Shown: positions 25,682 to 34,422 of the stretch, one piece after another
Layout of the letters: every line of letters starts with the position of its first letter
Numbering within the stretch: the first letter of the stretch is position 1
Assembly (NCBI GenBank): GCA_947445035.1
Contig: CANFCK010000006.1
Coordinates: forward strand, 62,001-126,000
Source of the DNA: Deltaproteobacteria bacterium
Lineage (GTDB): Bacteria > Myxococcota_A > UBA796 > SXON01
Direction: 5' to 3'
DNA length: 64,000 nt
Program-made: the position numbers and the translations under genes
Notes under the pieces: generated by a model
The model's database searches: none
Told to the model about the DNA's origin: nothing
The model's input: the letters and a program-made list of their open reading frames with translations, nothing else

Positions 25682-27433
25682 ATGGCCCACGCTGCAGCGG
25701 TCCCGGTCCCCGTGCCGACGGGTCTGTGGCGCTTCGTTCCTGCCTTCGACGCGTTGCGACGATACTCCACCGCCGACCTACGCTGCGACTTCGTGGCGGG
25801 GCTCACCGTAGCGGCGGTGGCGGTGCCGCAGGCCATGGCCTACGGGCTTGCAGCCGGGGTGGATCCGGTGCACGGGCTGTATGCAGCCATTGTCATGACC
25901 GCCGTCGGGGCGATCTTCGACTCGAGCCGGCAGCTGATCAACGGCCCGACCAACGCCACCAGCATCGCGATTCTCAGCGCGACCGCGGCGTTTGCGGCGG
26001 AGGACAAGCTCGCAGCCGTGATCCTGCTCGGCTTCCTCATCGGGTTGGTCCAGCTCGGCATCACGCTTTTGCGGCTCGGTGACCTCACCCGGTACATCAG
26101 CCACTCGGTGGTGCTGGGTTTTACGGCTGGAGCGGGCACTCTTCTGGTGCTCGACCAGATGAAGAATCTGCTTGGCCTCACCGCGATGCCTGGCGCGGGG
26201 CATCACTTCCTGGTGCGCTGGTGGGCAACGCTCACCACGGGCGGGCCGGTCCACGGAGCCACCCTGGCGGTCGGCCTGGTCGCCATCGGCCTGGTCGTCG
26301 CGGTGCGGTGGATGAAGTCCAAGCTGAACTTGCCGTTATTTCCCGAGCTACTGGCGGTCGTCGCGTTCATGGCTGCGCTCACCGCCGGGCTTGACCTCGA
26401 AGCGGCGGGGGTCCGGGTCATCGGCGAGGTGCCGGCTGTATTGCCGAGCTTCGTCCTCCCTGAGTGGGACTTGGAGCGCGCGCGTGCGCTGTCCACCAGC
26501 GCCGTCGCCATCGCGATCCTCGGGTTGCTCGAAGCGCTCGCGATGGCCAAGGGGATCGCCGCGCACACCGGCCAACGGCTGGACCTCAACCAACAGTGTT
26601 TGTCAGAGGCGCTCGCCAATTTGGCCGGGAGTGTTTTCCGGGCGATTCCGGGGAGCGGCTCGCTGACCCGATCGGCGATCAACCAGCAAGCTGGTGCGCG
26701 GACGCAGTGGTCGGGGGTGTGGTCGGCGGCGGCGGTGGCGCTGATCATGGTGCTCTTCGCGCCCTACGCCCGATTCATCCCCCGGGCGGCGCTTGCTGGG
26801 ATCCTGATGGTCACGGCGTGGCGCATGGTGGACAGAAAAGCGCTGCTCTACAGCATCCGCGCCACCCGCTTTGACGCCGTCATCATCGGGGTGACAGCGC
26901 TATCGGCGGTCTTCGTCTCCATCGAGTTCTGCATCCTCATCGGCGTGCTGCTCAGCTTCCTGCTTGCGGTCCCTCGGGCCGGTCGCATGTTGTTGTCGGA
27001 GTTCGTGGTCGGGGAGTCGGGCTGGGTGCGCGAGCGGCTCCCCGAGGACATTCCCGACCCCGAGCTGCTCATCTACGGCCTCGAGGGAGAGATGTTCTTC
27101 GGCGCCGGCCCCAAGCTCGAAGCCCACCTCGACGCCATCGAAGAGCGGCTGGACGAACACACCCGCGTCTTGATTCTCCGCGTCAAACGTGCGCGTAGTC
27201 CGGATGCGGTTGGCACCCACCTGCTCGACGCGTTCGTCCGCCGGGTGCAGGCCCGGGGGGTGGAGGTGTTGATCTGTGGGGTTCGCGACGACCTTTTCCG
27301 GGTGTTCTCGGTCACGGGGCTGGTGCGCTCGATCGGCGCGGCGCACCTGTTCCGCGAGGAGGCGGTGAGGCAGACCAGCACCGCGCGGGCGGTCGATCAC
27401 GCGCGGAAACTTTTGGGGCGGGGAGGGGAGTAG
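25682..27433 (+). CDS. SulP-family anion transporter with STAS domain
   Basis: 583 residues. The SLC26/SulP membrane core of about 430 residues carries the signature stretch VAVPQAMAYGLAAG and the conserved INGPTNATSIA, where sulfate transporters usually have a similar Gly-Pro segment. A cytoplasmic STAS domain occupies roughly 445-560 (YGLEGEMFFGAGPKLEAHL, VLILRVKRARSPDAVG). Substrates in the family include sulfate, bicarbonate and dicarboxylates; none can be assigned here. No sulfate-assimilation or carbonic-anhydrase gene is adjacent. Confidence 0.92.
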   Translation: MAHAAAVPVPVPTGLWRFVPAFDALRRYSTADLRCDFVAGLTVAAVAVPQAMAYGLAAGVDPVHGLYAAIVMTAVGAIFDSSRQLINGPTNATSIAILSATAAFAAEDKLAAVILLGFLIGLVQLGITLLRLGDLTRYISHSVVLGFTAGAGTLLVLDQMKNLLGLTAMPGAGHHFLVRWWATLTTGGPVHGATLAVGLVAIGLVVAVRWMKSKLNLPLFPELLAVVAFMAALTAGLDLEAAGVRVIGEVPAVLPSFVLPEWDLERARALSTSAVAIAILGLLEALAMAKGIAAHTGQRLDLNQQCLSEALANLAGSVFRAIPGSGSLTRSAINQQAGARTQWSGVWSAAAVALIMVLFAPYARFIPRAALAGILMVTAWRMVDRKALLYSIRATRFDAVIIGVTALSAVFVSIEFCILIGVLLSFLLAVPRAGRMLLSEFVVGESGWVRERLPEDIPDPELLIYGLEGEMFFGAGPKLEAHLDAIEERLDEHTRVLILRVKRARSPDAVGTHLLDAFVRRVQARGVEVLICGVRDDLFRVFSVTGLVRSIGAAHLFREEAVRQTSTARAVDHARKLLGRGGE

Positions 27434-27436
27434 GTA

Positions 27437-27489
27437 GGCGGCCGCCGCTGCGCGTCGCGCGTCATCATTCGTGCCGCGGCACGGCCGCC
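27437..27489. repeat. Nested inverted repeats between convergent genes
   Basis: A perfect 12-base palindrome GTGCCGCGGCAC (27471-27482) lies inside a wider pair, GGCGGCC (27437-27443) and GGCCGCC (27483-27489). It occupies the 70-base gap between the convergent SulP and lipase genes. It could be a bidirectional terminator or a protein-binding site. No U-tract is seen. Confidence 0.3.
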
Positions 27490-27503
27490 GACGTCGCGTT
27501 GGC

Positions 27504-28310
27504 CTATACGTCCGGCTCGCCGACGATCGCCGCCAACACCGCGGCGATGGCTTCCGGCCGCGTGAGCAGACCGATGTGGCTGACCCCGAGGAGCTCGACA
27601 CGGCGCGCGTCCGGGAGGTGACAGGTGGAGCTGGGGTACACCAGGAAATCCGAGATCGCCGCGATGGTGGTCACCCTGGCCGCCGGAATTCCGGGCAGCC
27701 CGCCCCCGCCGTCGCGGTGGAGGCCCTCGAGCGGCTTCCACGAGGGCAGCCCGCGGGTGAACGCCGTGCCGTGATGGGGACTCCCCAACGTCACCGCGCG
27801 GCGAAGGTGGGCGCCCAACTCCGGGTGTCGCGCCAGAACGACGCGGAGCACGAGGCCGCCGAGGGAGTGGGCGACCACGTCCACCATTCCGTCGGGGGAC
27901 GCCGCGATCGTCTCGCGAAGCGCGCGCTCCACTGGAGCGCAGTACGAGCGCAGGCGCCAGCGCGCCCGCCCCATCGACACCGCGCGCGTCGGCCGCCCCA
28001 CTCGCTCCAGCGCGCCCCGGATCCCCCAGAGGTTCGAACCGTCCTGCGTGATGCCGTGAATGCACACGACGGGCGGCCCCGTGACCCGGCCGATGGGTTG
28101 GCGAAGCCCATCGGCGAAGGCGCCACGAACCTGCCACTGCGCGAGCGTGGTGACGTTCTGGAGCTCACTCCACAGGTAGCCGGCCAGTGGTGAGGCCGGG
28201 ACATCAATGACCTTGAACCTGTGATAGGTCCGAAATCTCCACGCGCCGAACGCCACCCAGCCCGCGGCGGCAACCGCGATGAGGCCGAGGGTGACGAGCG
28301 CAATCCACAT
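27504..28310 (-). CDS. Membrane-anchored alpha/beta hydrolase (lipase-like)
   Basis: 268 residues. An N-terminal hydrophobic helix (IALVTLGLIAVAAAGWVAF) acts as anchor or uncleaved signal. The hydrolase fold follows: an oxyanion-hole region VVCIHGITQDGSNLWG, nucleophile Ser149 in VAHSLGGLVLR, TLGSPHHGTAF as in triacylglycerol lipases, and a probable catalytic His in GVSHIGLL near the C-terminus. The catalytic Asp is not certain. It is likely an extracytoplasmic esterase or lipase acting on lipids. Its substrate and regulation are unknown. Confidence 0.88.
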   Translation of the reverse strand: MWIALVTLGLIAVAAAGWVAFGAWRFRTYHRFKVIDVPASPLAGYLWSELQNVTTLAQWQVRGAFADGLRQPIGRVTGPPVVCIHGITQDGSNLWGIRGALERVGRPTRAVSMGRARWRLRSYCAPVERALRETIAASPDGMVDVVAHSLGGLVLRVVLARHPELGAHLRRAVTLGSPHHGTAFTRGLPSWKPLEGLHRDGGGGLPGIPAARVTTIAAISDFLVYPSSTCHLPDARRVELLGVSHIGLLTRPEAIAAVLAAIVGEPDV

Positions 28311-28392
28311 TCGAGCGGGTACCGCGGTCCCTGTCCGGGTGCACGTGAGTTGAGGGGACCGGGTCGGGTAGGAGGCGTTGCCCCCCTCCGCC

Positions 28393-28824
28393 TCACCCCC
28401 GCTTGCGCAGGTGGTAGTCGACCGTCATCTCGGCGACGACCTCGCCCGCCTCCCCGCGAATCTCTACGACGAGGGGAACATCCACCTTCCCGATCGTTTC
28501 CACCCCTGCGATCGCGGCCAGCACCTGCTCTTCGGTGATCCGCGCCGACGCGCTGCATGCGCCGGTGCCCGGCTTTCGGTAGCGAATCGCAAGGCCCTTG
28601 GCCAGGAGCAGGTAGCCCCGCAACCGCGGCTCTTGCAGGATCGCGAGGCCGCCGGCCGTCTCGCCCACGAGCACCAACGCCGCTGCATGCACGGTGCCAA
28701 CGTGGTTCTGGTTCTTAGGGTCGTTGGGAATGCGCACCACGACGTGGCCGGGCTCGGTGTGGACGATGTCCAAGTCGGCGCGATGGGCGAAGGGAACGGT
28801 AGCGAGCAGTGCAGCGGGGTCCAT
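28393..28824 (-). CDS. Hotdog-fold thioesterase (DUF4442/PaaI-like)
   Basis: 143 residues with a single hotdog domain. The motif NQNHVGTVHAAALVLVGETAGGLA matches the active-site helix of PaaI/DUF4442 thioesterases, where a His-Gly/Ala pair and a following acidic residue (E55) activate water. It would hydrolyse acyl-CoA or acyl-ACP thioesters. It is divergent from rlmN with a 44-base gap and is not near the lipid-synthesis cluster. Confidence 0.85.
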   Translation of the reverse strand: MDPAALLATVPFAHRADLDIVHTEPGHVVVRIPNDPKNQNHVGTVHAAALVLVGETAGGLAILQEPRLRGYLLLAKGLAIRYRKPGTGACSASARITEEQVLAAIAGVETIGKVDVPLVVEIRGEAGEVVAEMTVDYHLRKRG

Positions 28825-28868
28825 GGCGCTGGCCTATCCTGGAACCGGGGTTAGCTCGGCCGCTCGCC

Positions 28869-30017
28869 ATGCCTGTCTTCACCCGCGCCGACGGCCTCAT
28901 CGATCTGAAAAGCCTGAGCCTGCCCGAGATCGAGGCGGCGCTGACCGGCCTCGGTAGCGAGAAGTTTCGCGCCTTACAAGTGTACAAGTGGCTGTGGCAG
29001 CGGGGAGTGGCCAGCTTCGACGAGATGACCAACGTCGCCAAGTCGGTTCGCGCGCTCCTGGTCGAGCGGTACTACATCGCCTTCCTCGACGTCATCGCGG
29101 TCCAAAAGTCGGTCGACGGCACCCACAAGTTCTTGTTCCAGACCGAGGACGGCCAGCGCATCGAGTCGGTGCTCATCCCCGACGACGCCCGCAACACGCT
29201 CTGTGTCAGCTCGCAGGTGGGATGCGCGATGGCGTGTACGTTCTGCCTGACCGGGGACCTGGGACTGCGGCGACACCTGCGTCCCAGCGAAATCTGCAAC
29301 CAACCGCTGCAAGTGCGGCAGCGCCTCGCCGATACGTACCGCATCACCAACGTGGTGATGATGGGCATGGGCGAGCCGCTCCACAACATCGACAACCTGA
29401 TCCCGGCGTTGGAAATCTACCTGGACGAACAGGCGCTCAACTTCGGGCACCGCAAGCTCACCGTCTCTACTGTGGGCCTGGTTCCTCAGTTGCAGCGGCT
29501 CGCGGAAGCGCTGCCCGTGAACATCGCGGTGTCGCTCAACGCCACGACCGACGCGCAGCGGCGGTCGGTGATGCCGATCACCCGGAAATACTCTTTGGAA
29601 GAGCTCATGGAGGCCTGCCGGACCCTGCCGCTCAAGGCCACCAAGCGCATCACCTTCGAGTACGTGATGATGGCGGGGGTCAACGATTCGATGGCCGATG
29701 CCCAGCGGTTGGTGAAGTTGATGCGCGGCCAGAAGGCCAAGGTCAACCTCATTCCCTACAACGAAAACCCCGATCGGGACATCCAGAGGCCGACGGACGC
29801 GCTGGTGCGCCAGTTTCAGCACCACCTCGTCACGCACGGCATTCAGGTCAGCGTTCGGGTGACACGTGGTCGCGACATCTCCGCCGCGTGTGGTCAGCTT
29901 GGCAAGGCGGACGAAAGCAAGTCTCGGGTCGATGGCGACAAGATCGCGGCGATTCGGATTCGGCGGGAAGGGGAAGGGCTCGACACCACCCGGTACGTGT
30001 TCGACGACATCGTCTGA
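28869..30017 (+). CDS. rlmN: Dual-specificity 23S rRNA/tRNA adenine-C2 methyltransferase
   Basis: 382 residues. A radical-SAM enzyme that methylates A2503 of 23S rRNA and A37 of some tRNAs. The cluster motif C119-x3-C123-x2-C126 (CAMACTFC) is intact. MGMGEPLHN, KLTVSTVGLVP and NPDRDIQRP are family segments, and SAACGQL near the C-terminus carries the Cys that forms the methyl-carrying intermediate. I chose the ATG giving MPVFTRADGL because the extra upstream residues are not family-like and overlap the divergent gene. Confidence 0.95.
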   Translation: MPVFTRADGLIDLKSLSLPEIEAALTGLGSEKFRALQVYKWLWQRGVASFDEMTNVAKSVRALLVERYYIAFLDVIAVQKSVDGTHKFLFQTEDGQRIESVLIPDDARNTLCVSSQVGCAMACTFCLTGDLGLRRHLRPSEICNQPLQVRQRLADTYRITNVVMMGMGEPLHNIDNLIPALEIYLDEQALNFGHRKLTVSTVGLVPQLQRLAEALPVNIAVSLNATTDAQRRSVMPITRKYSLEELMEACRTLPLKATKRITFEYVMMAGVNDSMADAQRLVKLMRGQKAKVNLIPYNENPDRDIQRPTDALVRQFQHHLVTHGIQVSVRVTRGRDISAACGQLGKADESKSRVDGDKIAAIRIRREGEGLDTTRYVFDDIV

Positions 30018-30032
30018 GCCCCAGGCTACACT
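30004..30032 (+). promoter_or_regulatory. Possible promoter for the tandem lipoprotein genes
   Basis: ACGACA (30004-30009), 17 bases, then TACACT (30027-30032), ten bases before the ATG. Transcription would start at or next to the ATG, implying a leaderless or near-leaderless message. Each hexamer matches consensus at four of six positions. Confidence 0.25.
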
Positions 30033-30041
30033 GCGCGCGCC

Positions 30042-30761
30042 ATGAAACTCCTCGCCCTGTTGCTTCTCCTCCCCGCCTGCGCTGGCGATGACTCCAAGGG
30101 TGGCGACCTCGACGTCGACACCGCCAACGACGTCGACACCGGCGACACCGCGGTCAAGCCCCCGGACATCGTGTACGGCGATCCCTACGCGGTGATGGTT
30201 GCCGCCACCCGCACGGTCGACAGCACCTGCGAGCTCGACCTCACGCTCAAGAACAACGGCGACGGCTCGACGGTGGCCACGATCGAGCTGGCAGCGAAGG
30301 GGTGCGACTGGGCCGGCGCGCGCCTGTCCGGGAACACCCAATACAAGGGCTCGTTCACCGCGACTGGCTGCAACGCCGCCGACGACAAGACCTACGAGTC
30401 CAGCGCCTTTTCCGGCGAAGAAGGGTACATATTCGCGCTGTGGTACACCGGGGTCAACATCGGGTACTCCGCCTTGAAACAAGGGGTGGAAGATGGCGAC
30501 TTCCTCGGGGGCGAGGCCAACGTGACGGTGGCCAACAGCTACCCTGAATCGAACGTGCAGGCGCTCGCGTCCGACCTGGGGCTCACCGCCGAACTGACCA
30601 CGACCAGTGACGACGGCAACACCTACCATCTGACGTGGGAGACCGAGCTCAATGTGGGCGAGGTGCTCAGCGACTTCACTGCGGCGGCCGGCAAGGACTA
30701 CGTCGCGGGCGAGCCGGTGTGGATCAAGAAGCCGTCGTGGTGGCCGAAGTGCACCGAGTAG
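30042..30761 (+). CDS. Lipoprotein, duplicate copy 1
   Basis: 239 residues. The signal MKLLALLLLLPAC has Cys at 13. An Asp/Thr-rich linker follows (DVDTANDVDTGDTAV), typical of surface lipoproteins in myxobacterial genomes. The body is probably beta-rich with Cys in STCELDL, KGCDW and TGCNA. It ends KPSWWPKCTE. It shares the SSxFSG-x2-G-x2-F-x-L-x-Y-x-GV block and the C-terminal W-x-KP-x-WW motif with the next gene, showing tandem duplication. No known domain; function unknown. Confidence 0.82.
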   Translation: MKLLALLLLLPACAGDDSKGGDLDVDTANDVDTGDTAVKPPDIVYGDPYAVMVAATRTVDSTCELDLTLKNNGDGSTVATIELAAKGCDWAGARLSGNTQYKGSFTATGCNAADDKTYESSAFSGEEGYIFALWYTGVNIGYSALKQGVEDGDFLGGEANVTVANSYPESNVQALASDLGLTAELTTTSDDGNTYHLTWETELNVGEVLSDFTAAAGKDYVAGEPVWIKKPSWWPKCTE

Positions 30762-31405
30762 CCGGGGCTCTGCTGGTTCTGGTGGCGTGTGTGGAGGAGG
30801 AGAAGCCGGCGGACACCGCCGAGCCCTTCGTCGCCCCGTTGGCGGCGCCGTGGTTGGCGGTCACCGGCAGCACCAACGCCGGCGCATTCAAGTCCACGTG
30901 TACGATGTCAGCGGACCTGACCGACGCGGCCGATGGCGCTGCAATCGCGACGGTACCGCTGTCTCCGGCGGATGGTGGGCGCTGGGCGGGCGTGGCTCTG
31001 CCCGACGGAGTGCAGCTCAAAGCGACGCTCACCTGGGACGACTGCGAGAACACGCCGGCCGGGACCGGTAGTTTTCCATCCAGCACCTTCTCGGGGGTGG
31101 ACGGTGCGCTCTTCGTGCTCCACTACGACGGGGTGGACGCCGGTTTTGAGACGATGACCCAGGCGGCGGACCACCTCGGTGGCGAGGTGCACGTGCAGTT
31201 TGTGGTGGGAACAGCCGAGGGAGACATCGAGGCCCTCGCGGCGTCGCTGGGGGGCACGGTCCGGGCTGACGACGAGGATGCCACCTTCCGCTACCTGTCC
31301 TGGACCGACGATCAGAGCGTCGCGGACGTGCTTTCAGCGTTGGGGGCCGACGCTACGTACGCGTGGGGAGAACCCACGTGGGTGGCGAAGCCGGCCTGGT
31401 GGTAG
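30740..31405 (+). CDS. Lipoprotein, duplicate copy 2
   Basis: About 221 residues. The GTG start (30740; 30737 or 30749 also possible) overlaps copy 1 by some 22 bases. The lipobox is LVLVAC, followed by a DTAEP linker. The body repeats copy 1: TCTMSADL, SSTFSGVDGALFVLHYDGV, LGGEVHVQF and a C-terminal WVAKPAWW that ends the protein. Copy 1's extra terminal Cys is absent. Function unknown. Confidence 0.78.
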   Translation: MAEVHRVAGALLVLVACVEEEKPADTAEPFVAPLAAPWLAVTGSTNAGAFKSTCTMSADLTDAADGAAIATVPLSPADGGRWAGVALPDGVQLKATLTWDDCENTPAGTGSFPSSTFSGVDGALFVLHYDGVDAGFETMTQAADHLGGEVHVQFVVGTAEGDIEALAASLGGTVRADDEDATFRYLSWTDDQSVADVLSALGADATYAWGEPTWVAKPAWW

Positions 31406-31509
31406 GGGGGCGGCGCTGGGAGGACGAAGACCGAGGGTTTTTGGCGCAGCGTTCCAGCTGCTCACGGGGGCGGCCGGCTGCTCCCGCAGCCCCGGAGTGG
31501 GCCCCTTTT

Positions 31510-31526
31510 CCGGGCGCGGCGCCCGG
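31510..31526. repeat. GC hairpin upstream of the decayed gene
   Basis: CCGGGCGC followed by GCGCCCGG with a single base between them. It lies in the 197-base gap 31406-31602, which otherwise shows no coding signal I can support. It follows the duplicated lipoproteins and is preceded by a TTTT run rather than followed by one. Confidence 0.3.
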
Positions 31527-31602
31527 TCGAGCGGGCGGCGACGGCGGGTGGCGCGGCGTTGCGAGCACGCATACTTGCCGCACCTAACGAAGCGGAGCCC
31601 CG

Positions 31603-32067
31603 ATGCGCACCCTCTTCCCGCGTTCCGGTTTACTCGCATTCGTGACGGTGGGGTGCTCTACGGAGCGCGAGCCGCTCCCGAGTGTGGCCGGCGACCCCTG
31701 GATGGACGAGGTGTCGGCCCGGATCCGCGACGCGGCGCACAGCTTTGAGGCCGATTCGAGGCGGTATCTCCCGTCAACCCGGAGCTTGGCGCCTGCATGC
31801 CAGGGCGCGACGATCCCGAGGGCAACTGCATCGCCCGGCTGGAGTACGCCGACGCCGGCCTGACCGAGTGGTGGGCCGCGGGCCCCGACGGCGTGCAGCA
31901 GGGTTGGACGGTGGTGGCGTCACCCGTGGGCGGCGGCGAACTGGTGGTCGACGTCGGAGTCGAAGGCGCATCGCGCCCGCCGACGATGCCCCGTCTGGCC
32001 TCGTCGCCCCCGGGGAATCTACTTCGAATCCCCCGGGGTCGCAGTACCCGCGCCAATCGCGCGATGA
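31603..32067 (+). pseudogene. Decayed lipoprotein gene resembling FG-GAP/integrin-repeat proteins
   Basis: The start is intact: MRTLFPRSGLLAFVTVGC with a lipobox, then about 35 residues. Near 31746-31770 the sensible frame moves to another phase (PVNPELGACMPGRDD, then ARLEYADAGLTEWWAAGPDG and VQQGWTVVASP). That stretch resembles the LTEWYxN-x-GLEQGFT block of bacterial FG-GAP proteins. After GVEGA the best reading changes phase again and stops at 32065-32067. No FG-GAP repeats follow before mtnP. So there are at least two frame changes plus truncation. Alternatives are assembly indels or a short unrelated gene. Confidence 0.5.
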
Positions 32068-32091
32068 TAGACGCACGAGGCTGGAGAGCAC

Positions 32092-32952
<861 letters not shown>

Positions 32953-32966
32953 GATAGGATTCCGCC

Positions 32967-33707
32967 ATGCGCACCTTCTTCGCGATCGGCCTTGTCCTCC
33001 TCGTCGGCGGCTGCATCTCCGAGAAGCGGGCCTCCCGCGCCAGCGCCAAGACGCAGCTGGGCGTGGCCTACCTCAACGAACGCAATCCGGAAGGCGCGGT
33101 GGGCACCCTCCGCGAGGCCGTCAAGCTCGACCCGCGCAACTGGCACGCGCACAATGCGCTCGCGATGGCGTACTCCGCCAAGGGTGAGGCGGCGCTGGCC
33201 GAAGATTCGTTCAAGGACGCGCTGCGGGTCAACGCCGACGAGGGCGAGATCCTGGTGAACTACGGCGCCTTCTTGGTGACGGTGGGCCGGCCGGGCGAGG
33301 CCATCGTGGTCCTCGAGCACGGCCTCGCCGACCTTGAGTACCGTAACCCGGCGATGATCTTGTCGAATCTGTCCCGCGCCCACCTGGACGCTGGAAACAT
33401 CGACCAGGCCATTGCCCGTGCCGAAGACGCGCTTCGTCGTTCGCCGAAGATGTGCCCGGCCCGGTTCCACCTCGGCCTCGCACACGAAGAAAAAGGGCAG
33501 ATGGATCAGGCTCTTCGCGACTACGCCACCCTGACGGACGACTGCCCGCAAGAAGCGATTGGCGGCTATCTACGGACGGGCTGCATCCTGGCGGGCCTGG
33601 GCGACTTCGACCGGGCGGCGGCGTCGCTCCGCCATGTCACCGATGCGGCGTTGGACGGGCCGATGCTCGACGAAGCCCGCAGCTGCATCGCGCGTTCGGG
33701 GGGATAG
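32967..33707 (+). CDS. pilW: Type IV pilus pilotin lipoprotein (PilW/PilF/Tgl family)
   Basis: 246 residues. The lipobox is LVGGC (Cys 16). About six TPR repeats follow (AKTQLGVAYLNERNPEGAVG, WHAHNALAMAYSAKG, CPARFHLGLAHEEKGQMDQA). This matches the outer-membrane pilotin that helps secretin PilQ assemble, called Tgl in Myxococcus. No pil genes are in the window, so the assignment rests on domain layout and length. A generic TPR lipoprotein is the alternative. The RodZ-like gene starts two bases after its stop. Confidence 0.8.
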   Translation: MRTFFAIGLVLLVGGCISEKRASRASAKTQLGVAYLNERNPEGAVGTLREAVKLDPRNWHAHNALAMAYSAKGEAALAEDSFKDALRVNADEGEILVNYGAFLVTVGRPGEAIVVLEHGLADLEYRNPAMILSNLSRAHLDAGNIDQAIARAEDALRRSPKMCPARFHLGLAHEEKGQMDQALRDYATLTDDCPQEAIGGYLRTGCILAGLGDFDRAAASLRHVTDAALDGPMLDEARSCIARSGG

Positions 33708-33708
33708 C

Positions 33709-34419
33709 GTGACGGAGCTTCGCGCTGCCCGCGAGCGCGCTGGCCTGTCCCTCGCAGAGGTGCAGGAGCGAACGCGCATCCCGATGAAGTGGCTGGATGC
33801 GTTGGAGCGTGGGGACACCGCGGCGTTTCCACCGGGTCCGTTTCTGGCGGGGTATACCAAACAATATCGGTCCTTCCTGGCCCTTCCCGATGCCGTGGTC
33901 GGTGCCGCGACCGCCCGGCCAGCGCCGGCGGTGCTGAGGCCAGTCGCCCACCCGGGGCGCCCTGCCGCCTCCCCGGAAGTCGAACCCGACCCGGTCCACG
34001 ACGTGCGTCGGGGCGACGAGCACACCATCACGCTCACCAGTCCGGTGGCCCGCCTCCGCCGCGTGGGTCGGATGGGGCTTCTCGGGGCAGCGACGGCCAC
34101 GATCCTGCTGGGCGGGCTGTGGTTTGCCAGTCGTGCCGCCCCGGTGGAGGTCGAGGGGGTGGACATCCCACCTGATCAGGTGCTGCTGGTCACCTCGGAC
34201 AGCGGGGTTCGTGCGCGGGTGGTTGCCGACGGGCGGGAAGTCTTCGGCGCGGCGTTGCCGACCGGTCGCCAGGTCCGCTTCGCTGCCCACGATCGGCTCA
34301 CCATCGAACTGGACGCCATCGAGGGCGTGTCGCTGGTGTACAACGGTCGGACCCTGAAGCCGCTCGGCGCCCAGTCGCGGGCCCGGCGGCTGGTCTTCAT
34401 CGATGACCATGGAGGGTAG
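33709..34419 (+). CDS. RodZ-like helix-turn-helix membrane protein
   Basis: 236 residues from a GTG. An N-terminal HTH_25-type domain (LRAARERAGLSLAEVQERT, LEAL-like helix, FLAGYTKQYRSFL) is followed by a Pro-rich linker, one transmembrane helix near 122-142 (MGLLGAATATILLGGLWFA), and a periplasmic DUF4115-like beta domain (DSGVRARVVADGREVF). This is the RodZ architecture that links MreB to the cell-wall elongation machinery. It is shorter than E. coli RodZ (337 residues). It is followed three bases later by mgtE. Confidence 0.85.
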   Translation: MTELRAARERAGLSLAEVQERTRIPMKWLDALERGDTAAFPPGPFLAGYTKQYRSFLALPDAVVGAATARPAPAVLRPVAHPGRPAASPEVEPDPVHDVRRGDEHTITLTSPVARLRRVGRMGLLGAATATILLGGLWFASRAAPVEVEGVDIPPDQVLLVTSDSGVRARVVADGREVFGAALPTGRQVRFAAHDRLTIELDAIEGVSLVYNGRTLKPLGAQSRARRLVFIDDHGG

Positions 34420-34422
34420 ACA

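Noticed and set aside
28974-30629. Long minus-strand open frame antisense to rlmN
   Set aside because: rlmN has intact radical-SAM motifs; the antisense translation has no recognisable features.
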